Notes under the pieces: generated by a model
What the model was told of the DNA's origin: nothing
Databases searched by the model: none
Seen by the model: only the letters and a program-made list of their open reading frames with translations
In this document: positions 1 to 6,368 of the stretch, in pieces
Layout: each line of letters starts with the position of its first letter
Position numbering within the stretch: the first letter of the stretch is position 1
Assembly (NCBI GenBank): GCA_012974475.1
Contig: JAAXQD010000025.1
Location: forward strand, 1 to 12,215
Length of the DNA stretch: 12,215 nucleotides
Direction of reading: 5' to 3'
Source: Desulfobacterales bacterium
GTDB taxonomy: Bacteria; Desulfobacterota; Desulfobacteria; Desulfobacterales; UBA11574
Translations under genes and position numbers: made by a program

Positions 1-19
1 AGATGTGTATAAGAGACAG
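1..19 (+). other. Tn5 mosaic-end / Nextera adapter sequence (probable artefact)
   Basis: The first 19 bases read AGATGTGTATAAGAGACAG, identical to the transferred strand of the hyperactive Tn5 mosaic end carried by Nextera sequencing adapters. Its position at exactly base 1, with ordinary sequence following immediately, indicates untrimmed adapter at a contig end rather than a natural Tn5 copy. No transposase or IS50 sequence follows. Confidence 0.95.
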
Positions 20-85
20 GAAGATAAGAGCGCATCATTGAGTAAAAAAATTCGGGTAGCACGTCGGTTCAATGGATTCCACTGA
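20..85 (+). CDS. C-terminal end of an upstream gene (partial)
   Basis: Reading from base 20 in the frame that starts at base 2 gives 21 sense codons ending in a basic tail (KKIRVARRFNGFH) and a TGA stop at 83-85. The stop shares its last base with the ATG of the next gene (TGATG), a classic arrangement for translational coupling, and this is the main reason to believe the frame is real. Too little is left to identify the product. It should be the preceding member of the ABC/metal operon. The 5' side is lost at the contig end, and bases 1-19 are adapter and should not be translated as part of it. Confidence 0.5.
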   Translation, partial: EDKSASLSKKIRVARRFNGFH

Positions 86-1908
86 TGAAGAAAACATTTT
101 TTTCTATTATAGCGGTTATCATTTTCTTCTGTATGGTCTGCATTCCGGCAAATGCCGACTGGATTAATCTCTCCGGTGCGGAGAATGCGCCCAATATCGC
201 CGAAATCCATATCCAGGACGATCATGTAAAGATTGAGCTTGAGATTTTCGTGGATGATATGCTCACGTTTGACCGCCTTATTCCCGATGCATTCTTCAAA
301 GGTACCACCATTAAAAGACCGCCGCTGGCCGATCGTATGCGGCAGTTTTCCAACGAAGACCTTCAGATCTTAACCGATAACGGGCGAAAACTGCAGGCGA
401 AGCTCAAAATCGCCGAGCCGCGCCTTCGCAAGGAGCGTCCATCGCCCTATGCCGGAAAGATCAATCCCTATACACTTCAGCGGATTCCGGGACCGCCGGA
501 GGACAAGCGTGTGTTATACGCAGAGCTGGTCTATCCCTTCACAAAGAAACCGGCATCATTGACCATCATTCCCCCCCTGGATGAACAATATAAAATAAGC
601 AAAGTACCCATCGGCTTCATGACGTATCACAATGGTGTGCCGATTAATGATTTCAGATACCTGTCCGGACCGTCGAAGGTGACACTTGACTGGGCGGATC
701 CCTGGTATTCGGTGTTCGAGAAAAAGGCATTAAAACGTTGGCAGCGCGGCGGCGTCATGTCCTTTCTCTACATTGAGCCGTACGAGGTTCGGCATGAGAT
801 TTTAGCGAGGGTAAAGGATCTTACTGCGTGGATTGACCTGGGCCTGCGGGGAGATGAATTTATCGAAGCTGATGAAAACGAGCCGCTGAAAAAACGGGTG
901 GGTGAGTTTTTTTTAAAACATGACAAGGTCCTGATCGATGGGAAACCATTGCGACCGATTCTGGATCGCACCGCCTTTGTCAAATATGCCATGACAGGTT
1001 CCACGTTCCTGGTACAGCCCGAACGGCTGCCGATCAATACCGCCACGGTGGGTGTAATCATTACCTACTTGACCAAGGGGATACCACAGGAGGTTACGAA
1101 CACATGGGGCCTCTGGTCAGACCGCATACAAAAGATCCCGGCCGATGCCATTGACCCGGCCGGCCCTTTTCCTTCTTATGTAACACCCGATGAAAATGTG
1201 CTGACATGGAAAAACTTCCTTAAAACATATCAAATGCCGACGGTTGCCCAAATAGAGTTGGACGAATCCCTGACAACCATGAAAATACCACTTGCCAGCG
1301 TCTTGTGTCTGCTGGCTTTAGTACCCGTTGCGTTGCAAATCAGGAAGCGGCGGCAGAACGCCAAACCGGTCGGCTTGCATATCGGTTTAGTGATTTTTTT
1401 CATGGCCGGCAGCGCCCTGCTTTATCCTTTTCTGAAAGTAGCGGTTGCCAAACCGTCTGTCATGGCCCCAAAGATGATCGACAAGGATGCGGTTTCTGTT
1501 TTGAACAGTTTGCTCAAAAACATTTACCGGTCCTTTGATTTCCGGGAAGAAGAAGATGTCTATGATCGGCTGGCCACCAGCGTCAGCGGGAACTTGCTTT
1601 CTGAAATTTATCTGCAGAATCGAAAATCTCTGGTGGTAACTCAGGCCGGCGGTGCCCGGGCCCGTGTGAAAGAGGTCGAAATCCTGGATGTCGATGTCAA
1701 CCACCTTGACGACCGTCCCCTGGGTCTGTTGTTCCGTGCCACGTGGACTGCCATGGGTTCGGTGGGTCACTGGGGACACATCCACATCCGTAAAAACCAG
1801 TACGAGGCCGACATCACCGTGGAACCCGTGGATGGCGCCTGGAAGATCACCGGCCTGGAACTGCTGGAAGAAAAACGCATTGATTCATATGCGAAGCCTA
1901 AAGTTTGA
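85..1908 (+). CDS. Large envelope protein with two periplasmic domains, unknown function
   Basis: This 607-residue protein is not one I can name. It has a clear signal peptide (residues 1-24, cleavage likely after Ala-Asn-Ala) and a periplasmic region of about 370 residues (25-398) that reads as beta-rich, with many Pro, Asp and Tyr. Two membrane helices follow (about 399-419 and 430-455), separated by a short positively charged RKRRQ loop that should face the cytoplasm. A second soluble domain (about 456-607) should therefore return to the periplasm. Its ending (W-K-I-T-x-L-E-L-L-E-E) recalls small NTF2/cystatin-like folds, but that is inference. His562, His565 and His567 form an HxxHxH cluster that could bind metal. 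ATG 85 is the first ATG after an in-frame stop at 43-45 and overlaps the preceding stop by one base. The ABC ATPase gene starts 69 bases downstream, so the protein is probably an accessory or periplasmic partner of that transporter. Confidence 0.85.
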   Translation: MKKTFFSIIAVIIFFCMVCIPANADWINLSGAENAPNIAEIHIQDDHVKIELEIFVDDMLTFDRLIPDAFFKGTTIKRPPLADRMRQFSNEDLQILTDNGRKLQAKLKIAEPRLRKERPSPYAGKINPYTLQRIPGPPEDKRVLYAELVYPFTKKPASLTIIPPLDEQYKISKVPIGFMTYHNGVPINDFRYLSGPSKVTLDWADPWYSVFEKKALKRWQRGGVMSFLYIEPYEVRHEILARVKDLTAWIDLGLRGDEFIEADENEPLKKRVGEFFLKHDKVLIDGKPLRPILDRTAFVKYAMTGSTFLVQPERLPINTATVGVIITYLTKGIPQEVTNTWGLWSDRIQKIPADAIDPAGPFPSYVTPDENVLTWKNFLKTYQMPTVAQIELDESLTTMKIPLASVLCLLALVPVALQIRKRRQNAKPVGLHIGLVIFFMAGSALLYPFLKVAVAKPSVMAPKMIDKDAVSVLNSLLKNIYRSFDFREEEDVYDRLATSVSGNLLSEIYLQNRKSLVVTQAGGARARVKEVEILDVDVNHLDDRPLGLLFRATWTAMGSVGHWGHIHIRKNQYEADITVEPVDGAWKITGLELLEEKRIDSYAKPKV

Positions 1909-1953
1909 ACGTGCTAAATCCAAAATTTGAAATAAATCCGAATATCGATCTTA

Positions 1954-1970
1954 GTTCGCTTTTTTCGAAC
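1954..1970 (+). promoter_or_regulatory. Small hairpin just before the ABC ATPase start
   Basis: GTTCG (1954-1958) and CGAAC (1966-1970) form a 5-bp stem with a T-rich loop, ending 7 bases before the ATG at 1978. There is no recognisable Shine-Dalgarno sequence in the gap. Whether the hairpin matters for translation is unknown. Confidence 0.25.
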
Positions 1971-1977
1971 CATTAAT

Positions 1978-2646
1978 ATGATTAATATTGAGAAATTACA
2001 TTTTAGTTATTTAACCGGTGATTTTCATCTATACATTTCAAAATTAAATGTCGAAAAAGGTGAAAAAGTCGCCGTCATAGGACCCAGCGGTTCGGGAAAA
2101 ACGACGTTGTTAAACCTAATCGCCGGAATTATTCCCGTTAAAAATGGAAATATTCGGGTTGGAGAAACCAGAATTGAGTCGCTCAATGATGCCCAAAGAA
2201 GGGATTTTCGTATACAAAATATCGGGTTTGTATTTCAAGACTTTGAACTGCTGGATTATCTGAACGTTATTGATAATATTTTGCACCCTTTCCGAATTAC
2301 GAGGGCCCTGACGTTAGATAAAGATGTTAGGGGACGTGCCGCAGCTCTTGCTGATAAAATGGGTATTGGAGATAAACTCAAACGGCAAACCAATGATCTT
2401 TCACACGGAGAAAAACAGCGCAACGCCATCTGCCGTGCCCTGCTTTCCCATCCGAAACTGATTCTGGCAGACGAAGCAACCGGGAATCTCGACCCGGAAA
2501 ACAAGGATCGCATTCTTGATTTGCTATTTCAAGCAGTTGATGAGCATGAAGCGACCCTTTTGGCTGTTACCCACGATCACGAACTTCTCAAAAATTTTGA
2601 CAGGATCATTGATTTTCGGAATTTTCAAAGCAAGGAGGCGGTTTGA
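1978..2646 (+). CDS. ABC transporter ATP-binding protein, LolD/MacB type
   Basis: This 222-residue cytoplasmic ATPase hydrolyses ATP to drive its partner permease. All nucleotide-binding motifs are visible in order: Walker A GPSGSGKT (35-42), Q-loop Gln87 in VFQD, signature LSHGE (141-145, normally LSGGE), Walker B with catalytic Glu in LILADEATGNLD (162-172, normally DEPTGNLD), and the H-loop His199 in VTHD. Length and motif wording match the LolD/MacB/FtsE group, which work with FtsX-like permeases and usually extract lipoproteins, export substrates or transmit force rather than import. The start at 1978 gives the usual LolD-like N-terminus but has no clear ribosome binding site. The stop overlaps the permease start. 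The ATPase is certain; the transported substrate is not. Confidence 0.96.
   Translation: MINIEKLHFSYLTGDFHLYISKLNVEKGEKVAVIGPSGSGKTTLLNLIAGIIPVKNGNIRVGETRIESLNDAQRRDFRIQNIGFVFQDFELLDYLNVIDNILHPFRITRALTLDKDVRGRAAALADKMGIGDKLKRQTNDLSHGEKQRNAICRALLSHPKLILADEATGNLDPENKDRILDLLFQAVDEHEATLLAVTHDHELLKNFDRIIDFRNFQSKEAV
2632..2638 (+). promoter_or_regulatory. Ribosome binding site fixing the permease TTG start
   Basis: AAGGAGG lies 4 bases before TTG 2643-2645. The TTG overlaps the ATPase stop (TTGA), so this strong site inside the ATPase gene decides the start of the permease and implies coupled translation. Confidence 0.75.
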
Positions 2647-3824
2647 TCGACAGCATTTACATCGCCTGGCAATATATTCGCTTTAACAAGATCAAAACAG
2701 CCACACTGATTGCCTGTATCACACTGATTTCATTTCTTCCCCTATCCCTCCAGCTTCTGTTGGGAGAGAGTGAACGACAACTCATGTCCCGTGCCGTATC
2801 GACACCCCTTGTCATCGGCGACAAGGGCAGTTCTCTTGATCTGGTAATGAATTCGCTTTATTTTAGTGACGAAGTTCCGGAACTGATCGGCATGGAAGCC
2901 TCGGAACGGGTAATGGAATCTGGTCTGGCGTTGTCCATCCCCGTATATGCCCGATTTCATACCCGGGGGAATCCCATCGTTGGGACGACCCTGGATTATT
3001 TTGATTTTCGCAGGTTAAAAGTGGCTGAAGGGAGAAACCTTGCTGTGCTGGGGGATTGCCTACTGGGGGCCAGAGTCGCTGAAAACCTTGGCCTTAAACC
3101 GGGAGACAGCCTGTTGTCTTCACCGGAGACGCTTTTTGACCTTGCAGGAGTGTATCCCTTAAAGATGAAAGTGGTCGGCGTTTTACAAAAATCCCACACC
3201 TCGGATGATCTGGCGGTGTTTGTGGATATAAAGACCACCTGGGTCATCCAGGGGCTGGGGCATGGCCACCAGGATGTGACGAACCTCTCGGATCCCACGC
3301 TTATTTTAAAGCGGAGCGAATCAAATGTGGCTGCCACTGCCAAGCTTTATCACCATACGGAAATTACGAAAAAAAATATCGATTCATTCCATTTTCATGG
3401 CAACACGTCCGTCTACCCGATTACCGCCGTGATTGCGGTGCCCTATGATGATAAATCAGGAACCATTTTGAGAGGCCGCTATCTTTCCAGAAATGAAACT
3501 CTTCAGATCATCAAGCCTGAAGAAGTCATCGACGGTTTGCTTCAAAACATCTTTCGCATTAAGAACGTGTTGGATGCGGTGATATCGGTCGTTGCTCTGG
3601 CGACCGTTTTGGCGATCATTCTCGTTTTTGCATTGTCATTGCGTTTGAGACAACGGGAAATACAAACAATATTCAAGCTCGGTTGCAGCCGATTGACCAT
3701 TGCACGATTGGTGAGTGCGGAGATTTTTATTATCGTTTTGACCAGCGGTCTTCTTTGTGGCGTCATGATCCTGGTAGTCAACCAGATTTCAAATGGTCTG
3801 GTCAGAATGCTGTTCATTCGTTGA
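2643..3824 (+). CDS. ABC transporter permease, FtsX/MacB-like, three predicted membrane helices
   Basis: This 393-residue inner-membrane protein is the partner of the ATPase encoded just before it. TTG 2643 is chosen because of the AAGGAGG upstream and the overlap with the ATPase stop. Helix 1 (about 18-40) is followed by a large periplasmic domain (about 41-305). Helix 2 (about 310-334) leads into a cytoplasmic coupling segment with the family hallmark RQREIQTIFKLGCSR (336-350), then helix 3 (about 359-380). MacB, LolC/E and FtsX normally have a fourth helix, but this protein stops 13 residues after helix 3. I see no continuation in another frame before the next gene at 3857. If correct, the C-terminus would lie in the periplasm. 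Family membership is secure; transport direction and substrate are unknown. Confidence 0.88.
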   Translation: MIDSIYIAWQYIRFNKIKTATLIACITLISFLPLSLQLLLGESERQLMSRAVSTPLVIGDKGSSLDLVMNSLYFSDEVPELIGMEASERVMESGLALSIPVYARFHTRGNPIVGTTLDYFDFRRLKVAEGRNLAVLGDCLLGARVAENLGLKPGDSLLSSPETLFDLAGVYPLKMKVVGVLQKSHTSDDLAVFVDIKTTWVIQGLGHGHQDVTNLSDPTLILKRSESNVAATAKLYHHTEITKKNIDSFHFHGNTSVYPITAVIAVPYDDKSGTILRGRYLSRNETLQIIKPEEVIDGLLQNIFRIKNVLDAVISVVALATVLAIILVFALSLRLRQREIQTIFKLGCSRLTIARLVSAEIFIIVLTSGLLCGVMILVVNQISNGLVRMLFIR

Positions 3825-3856
3825 TGATGTTTAAGACTGAATAAGGGAGGTGGCTT

Positions 3857-4795
3857 ATGAAAACAATCGAAGGTTTATCTTTTAAAAGAAAGATGTTTTT
3901 CTTCGGCGCATTGTTTGTATTGATTCATATCGCCGCTTTGCCGGGCATCTCTTATTCAGACACCGATGTACAGGAAAAGCTTACCATTTATGTGGTGAAC
4001 TACCCGTTAAAATACTTTGCTGAGCGCATAGCAGGGGATCGTGCGAAGGTGGTTTTTCCAGCCCCTTCAGAAGGAGATCCTGCCTATTGGATGCCCGATG
4101 CCGAAACGGTAGCAGCATATCAAAAGGCCGATCTCATCCTTCTCAATGGCGCAAACTATGCCAAGTGGGTGAGAAAGGTCTCTCTGCCACGGTCAAAGAT
4201 GGTGGATACTTCTGCAAAATTCAAAGACCGGTATATTACTGCAGAGGAGGTTGTCACTCACAGCCACGGCGGTGAAGGAGCACATGCCCATGAATCCCTC
4301 GCTTTTACCACGTGGCTTGATTTTGATTTTGCAGCAAAGCAAGCGGGGGTGGTTATGGAAACGCTAAGCCGCAAGAAACCGGCAGCGGAAGATTTTTTCA
4401 AAAAAAACTATGCTGCCCTTGAACATGATCTTCTGGCTCTTGACAACGAGATGAAAAGCATTGCTGCAAAAAACCCATTATTGCCTCTGTTCGCATCCCA
4501 TCCTGTTTACGACTATCTGTCCCGGCGATATGGACTCAATATGAAAAGCGTGCATTGGGAACCGGATGAGTTTCCGAGTGATGCCCAGTGGTCGGAGCTT
4601 CGGGCAATGCTGAAAAAGCACCCTGCGAAGTGGATGATTTGGGAGAAGGAGCCGATGAAGGAGTCGACTGCAAGGCTGAAGGCTATCGGTGTCAACAGCC
4701 TGGTATTTGATCCTTGCGGCAACATTCCGGATCAAGGAGATTTTATGAGCGTTATACGGCGAAATGGTGAAAATCTCAAACCGGCATTTCAATAA
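3857..4795 (+). CDS. ZnuA-like periplasmic metal-binding protein with His-rich loop
   Basis: This 312-residue protein belongs to the zinc/manganese cluster of ABC solute-binding proteins (ZnuA/TroA fold), inferred from the N-terminal VNYPLKYFAERIAGD, the ADLILLNGANYAKW segment and the C-terminal lobe. An N-terminal signal sequence (hydrophobic core about 13-30, cleavage near SYS/D, residue 34) sends it to the periplasm. A His-rich loop at 135-145 (HSHGGEGAHAH) is typical of zinc-type members. Canonical ZnuA ligands are partly missing: the usual DPHxY is DPAYW (74-78), the usual His before WLD is Thr (TTWLD, 151-155), and only the third His is kept (ASHPVYDYL, His215). The ATG has an excellent AAGGGAGG site 6 bases upstream and lies 32 bases after the permease gene. 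The partner expected for such a protein is an ABC-3-type permease, not the FtsX-type seen here. Confidence 0.88.
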   Translation: MKTIEGLSFKRKMFFFGALFVLIHIAALPGISYSDTDVQEKLTIYVVNYPLKYFAERIAGDRAKVVFPAPSEGDPAYWMPDAETVAAYQKADLILLNGANYAKWVRKVSLPRSKMVDTSAKFKDRYITAEEVVTHSHGGEGAHAHESLAFTTWLDFDFAAKQAGVVMETLSRKKPAAEDFFKKNYAALEHDLLALDNEMKSIAAKNPLLPLFASHPVYDYLSRRYGLNMKSVHWEPDEFPSDAQWSELRAMLKKHPAKWMIWEKEPMKESTARLKAIGVNSLVFDPCGNIPDQGDFMSVIRRNGENLKPAFQ

Positions 4796-5038
4796 CGTGT
4801 GACAATGAAGATACAATCAAATTTTCTATCCTGGTTATTGTATTTGCATCCTGTTTTCTTGTCTTAAGCGCCGGACTCTGGTGCTGACTGGCAATTGCGA
4901 CTGCAACTACAGTTTCTTTTTCCGAAATAGAGAAGAATTGTGGTTTGTGATGGCTAAAGAGCGACCGATCAGATTTAGCGAACAATGTCGAATCGATACA
5001 ATAATGAACAGGGCCTTTCACCGCACTGTATTTTTATT
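4796..5038 (+). other. Intra-operon spacer, no convincing gene
   Basis: The 259 bases between the metal-binding protein stop and the lipoprotein ATG hold no gene I can support. A reading frame here runs into the lipoprotein from an upstream TTG (4881), but it has no ribosome binding site and would hide the lipoprotein signal. A short hydrophobic stretch near 4821-4862 (SILVIVFASCFLVLSAGLW) could be a decayed signal peptide. No terminator is evident, so the downstream genes may be co-transcribed. Confidence 0.4.
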
Positions 5039-5054
5039 AAAGGAGGTTTCAAAT

Positions 5055-5489
5055 ATGATTAAACAGCTAAAGAATAAGAGAAATAACACAACTTCGATAG
5101 TTTTTGTTATGTTGCTCTTTGCCTTTATCTTCGGTTGTGCCGGGACCCGGAAGATGTCGCCGCTTCAGATGGATGAACTGCTTGTGCGGGCCGGGTTTGA
5201 GTTGCGTACGGCTGACACCCCTAATAAACTTAATTTTATCAAATCGTTGCCTCTAAAGAAGGTTGTCGCCAAAAAGCAAAACGAAAAGCTGCATTATTTG
5301 TATGTGGTGGACACATCCTCTTGTAAATGCATGTATGTGGGAGATGGGCAGGACTACCAGCGTTTACGCCAGATGATTAAAGAACATCAAATGGAAGAGA
5401 AAATGGCTACGACCCGGTATTCGGATCCGGTGATGCTGGAAGACGAGGCTCTTGATCCCGACAGTACATGGGGGGAACCGCTCCGCTGA
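5055..5489 (+). CDS. Small putative lipoprotein with CKC motif, unknown function
   Basis: This 144-residue protein has no name I recognise. A basic N-terminus (residues 1-9), a hydrophobic core (15-26) and a lipobox-like IFGC with Cys28 suggest a lipoprotein anchored in the inner or outer membrane. The mature part is about 117 residues, polar, with a Cys-Lys-Cys motif (90-92) inside VVDTSSCKCMYVGD and an acidic C-terminus. The paired cysteines could bind metal or form a disulfide. ATG 5055 is preferred over upstream starts in the same frame (first possible 4881) because AAAGGAGG lies at 5039-5046, 8 bases before it, and because only this start exposes the signal sequence. It sits 259 bases after the metal-binding protein gene and 28 bases before the next small gene, which suggests the same transcription unit. 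Confidence 0.75.
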   Translation: MIKQLKNKRNNTTSIVFVMLLFAFIFGCAGTRKMSPLQMDELLVRAGFELRTADTPNKLNFIKSLPLKKVVAKKQNEKLHYLYVVDTSSCKCMYVGDGQDYQRLRQMIKEHQMEEKMATTRYSDPVMLEDEALDPDSTWGEPLR

Positions 5490-5517
5490 ATATTATTTTA
5501 AGTCATGGAGTTAAAAA

Positions 5518-5745
5518 ATGCAGAGTGAAATCGATAAAATCATAGAAATTCGGGACATAATTGCTGTTCATGGGCAAGATTTGGTAAAAGGAATGGCTGT
5601 TATCGTAATAGGACTCATTGCAATTAAATGGATCAATCAGGTACTCGAGGCGATAATGATTGAGGACCCCCGGGTGTTGGCCAAACCGCGACCCGTCGTA
5701 TATTTAATGAGCCTTGAAAAAGGTACATGGAGGGGAACCCGATAA
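5518..5745 (+). pseudogene. MscS-like remnant: membrane helix joined to a DPRVL segment
   Basis: This frame of 75 codons has a good start (TGGAG at 5506-5510, 7 bases before the ATG). Residues 22-44 (LVKGMAVIVIGLIAIKWINQVLE) resemble the first membrane helix of small MscS mechanosensitive channels. Residues 50-66 (DPRVLAKPRPVVYLMSL) resemble the segment near the start of the MscS C-terminal domain that usually reads DPRVLxxPxPxV. In intact channels roughly 150 or more residues separate these parts, including the pore helix, and here they are joined directly. The frame then ends in an unrelated RGTR tail. I read it as an internally deleted, C-terminally disrupted mscS. A genuine small single-helix protein cannot be excluded, since its start signal is intact. 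Confidence 0.5.
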
Positions 5746-5816
5746 AATATTACGCAACCGATCAATTTGAGGTTTTCAACCCGGTTGACACCCCTTCGAA
5801 TCTGTCTGAAGCTTGA
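5727..5816 (+). CDS. Possible 29-residue ORF overlapping the MscS-like remnant
   Basis: In a second frame an ATG at 5727 opens 29 codons to TGA 5814-5816, starting MEGNPIKYYATDQFEVFNPV. Codon choice looks like real coding sequence (mixed GAG, AAC, CCG, GTT, GAC), and AAAAAGG lies 3 bases upstream, a short spacing. It overlaps the last 19 bases of the preceding frame. It may be a small protein, or the displaced tail of a gene whose frame was broken near 5727. I cannot assign a function. Confidence 0.3.
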   Translation: MEGNPIKYYATDQFEVFNPVDTPSNLSEA

Positions 5817-5840
5817 TTCGTTGCAATCGTTAAACGAATC
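5797..5840. repeat. Alternating inverted repeats between convergent genes
   Basis: CGAATC (5797-5802), GATTCG (5815-5820) and CGAATC (5835-5840) alternate in orientation, so two mutually exclusive hairpins can form. The stronger is GATTCGTT (5815-5822) with AACGAATC (5833-5840), 8 bp with a 10-base loop. The site is at the end of the + strand operon and just past the end of the minus strand sixA. No T-run follows closely on either strand, so it is not a textbook terminator. Confidence 0.35.
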
Positions 5841-5886
5841 CATGGATAGAATTTATCAGAAAAGATTTTTTTGTTCCGCTCCATCC

Positions 5887-6348
5887 TCAGCCGATATGGG
5901 GCATAAGCGCCCATTTGATCACCCAGGACCCGGTGGCCGGGTCTGTGTCCAGACAGACGATACCGCTGTTTTGAAATTTAAATACCGGCCGTTCGATGGA
6001 TCCCGTGATAAGATAAGCGGTCAGCCTTTCCATAAAGGGCAAATGCCCCACCAGCATTCGATCTTCTGTGCTGTCGAGGGAATCGGAAACGGCTGTGACG
6101 TCATCCAGAGGATTCAGTCCGCTGATTTCTTGAAGGCCACCTTCGGGTTTCAGGGCAGACGCAAAAATATCGGCGGTCTGACGGGCCCGGGTCTTGCCGC
6201 TGTGTGCGATGCTGGACACATGAACCCCATACCCTTTGGCGACCTGTGCAATGCGTTCGGTTTCATCAATTCCCGCTTCAGAAAGGCCTTTGTTTGGGTC
6301 TTTGTCCTTGGACAAACTCTTGCCGTGTTGAAGCAGAAAAAGTGCCAT
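5887..6348 (-). CDS. sixA: Phosphohistidine phosphatase, SixA family
   Basis: This 153-residue cytoplasmic enzyme of the histidine phosphatase superfamily removes phosphate from phosphohistidine on target proteins. The N-terminal motif is LLQHGKS, with the nucleophile His8; the usual RHG Arg is Gln7, a variant I recall from other SixA-like proteins. A second conserved Arg lies in SGKTRARQTA, and the second catalytic His lies in LVGHLPFMERL. Length and lack of insertions match SixA (about 150-160 residues) rather than phosphoglycerate mutases. The ATG has GGAGGG about 8 bases upstream (6357-6362 on the + strand). The gene lies 80 bases downstream of ppdK on the same strand. PPDK works through a phosphohistidine, so PPDK or a PTS-like carrier elsewhere could be its substrate. 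Confidence 0.88.
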   Translation of the reverse strand: MALFLLQHGKSLSKDKDPNKGLSEAGIDETERIAQVAKGYGVHVSSIAHSGKTRARQTADIFASALKPEGGLQEISGLNPLDDVTAVSDSLDSTEDRMLVGHLPFMERLTAYLITGSIERPVFKFQNSGIVCLDTDPATGSWVIKWALMPHIG

Positions 6349-6368
6349 GATACAAACCCTCCATCACA

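Noticed and set aside
1..85. Reading the partial upstream gene from base 2
   Set aside because: Bases 1-19 are adapter, so only codons from base 20 on can be genomic.
1387..1785. 132-codon minus-strand frame inside the 607-residue gene
   Set aside because: It lies wholly within a well-supported gene on the other strand, has no ribosome binding site and no recognisable motif.
4807..4869. Short ATG frame and a hydrophobic signal-like stretch after the metal-binding protein gene
   Set aside because: The ATG frame has only 20 codons and no Shine-Dalgarno site; the hydrophobic stretch is in another frame without a start. At most it is a decayed signal peptide.
4881..5054. N-terminal extension of the lipoprotein to a TTG at 4881
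   Set aside because: No ribosome binding site at 4881, and the extension would bury the lipoprotein signal; AAAGGAGG marks ATG 5055.
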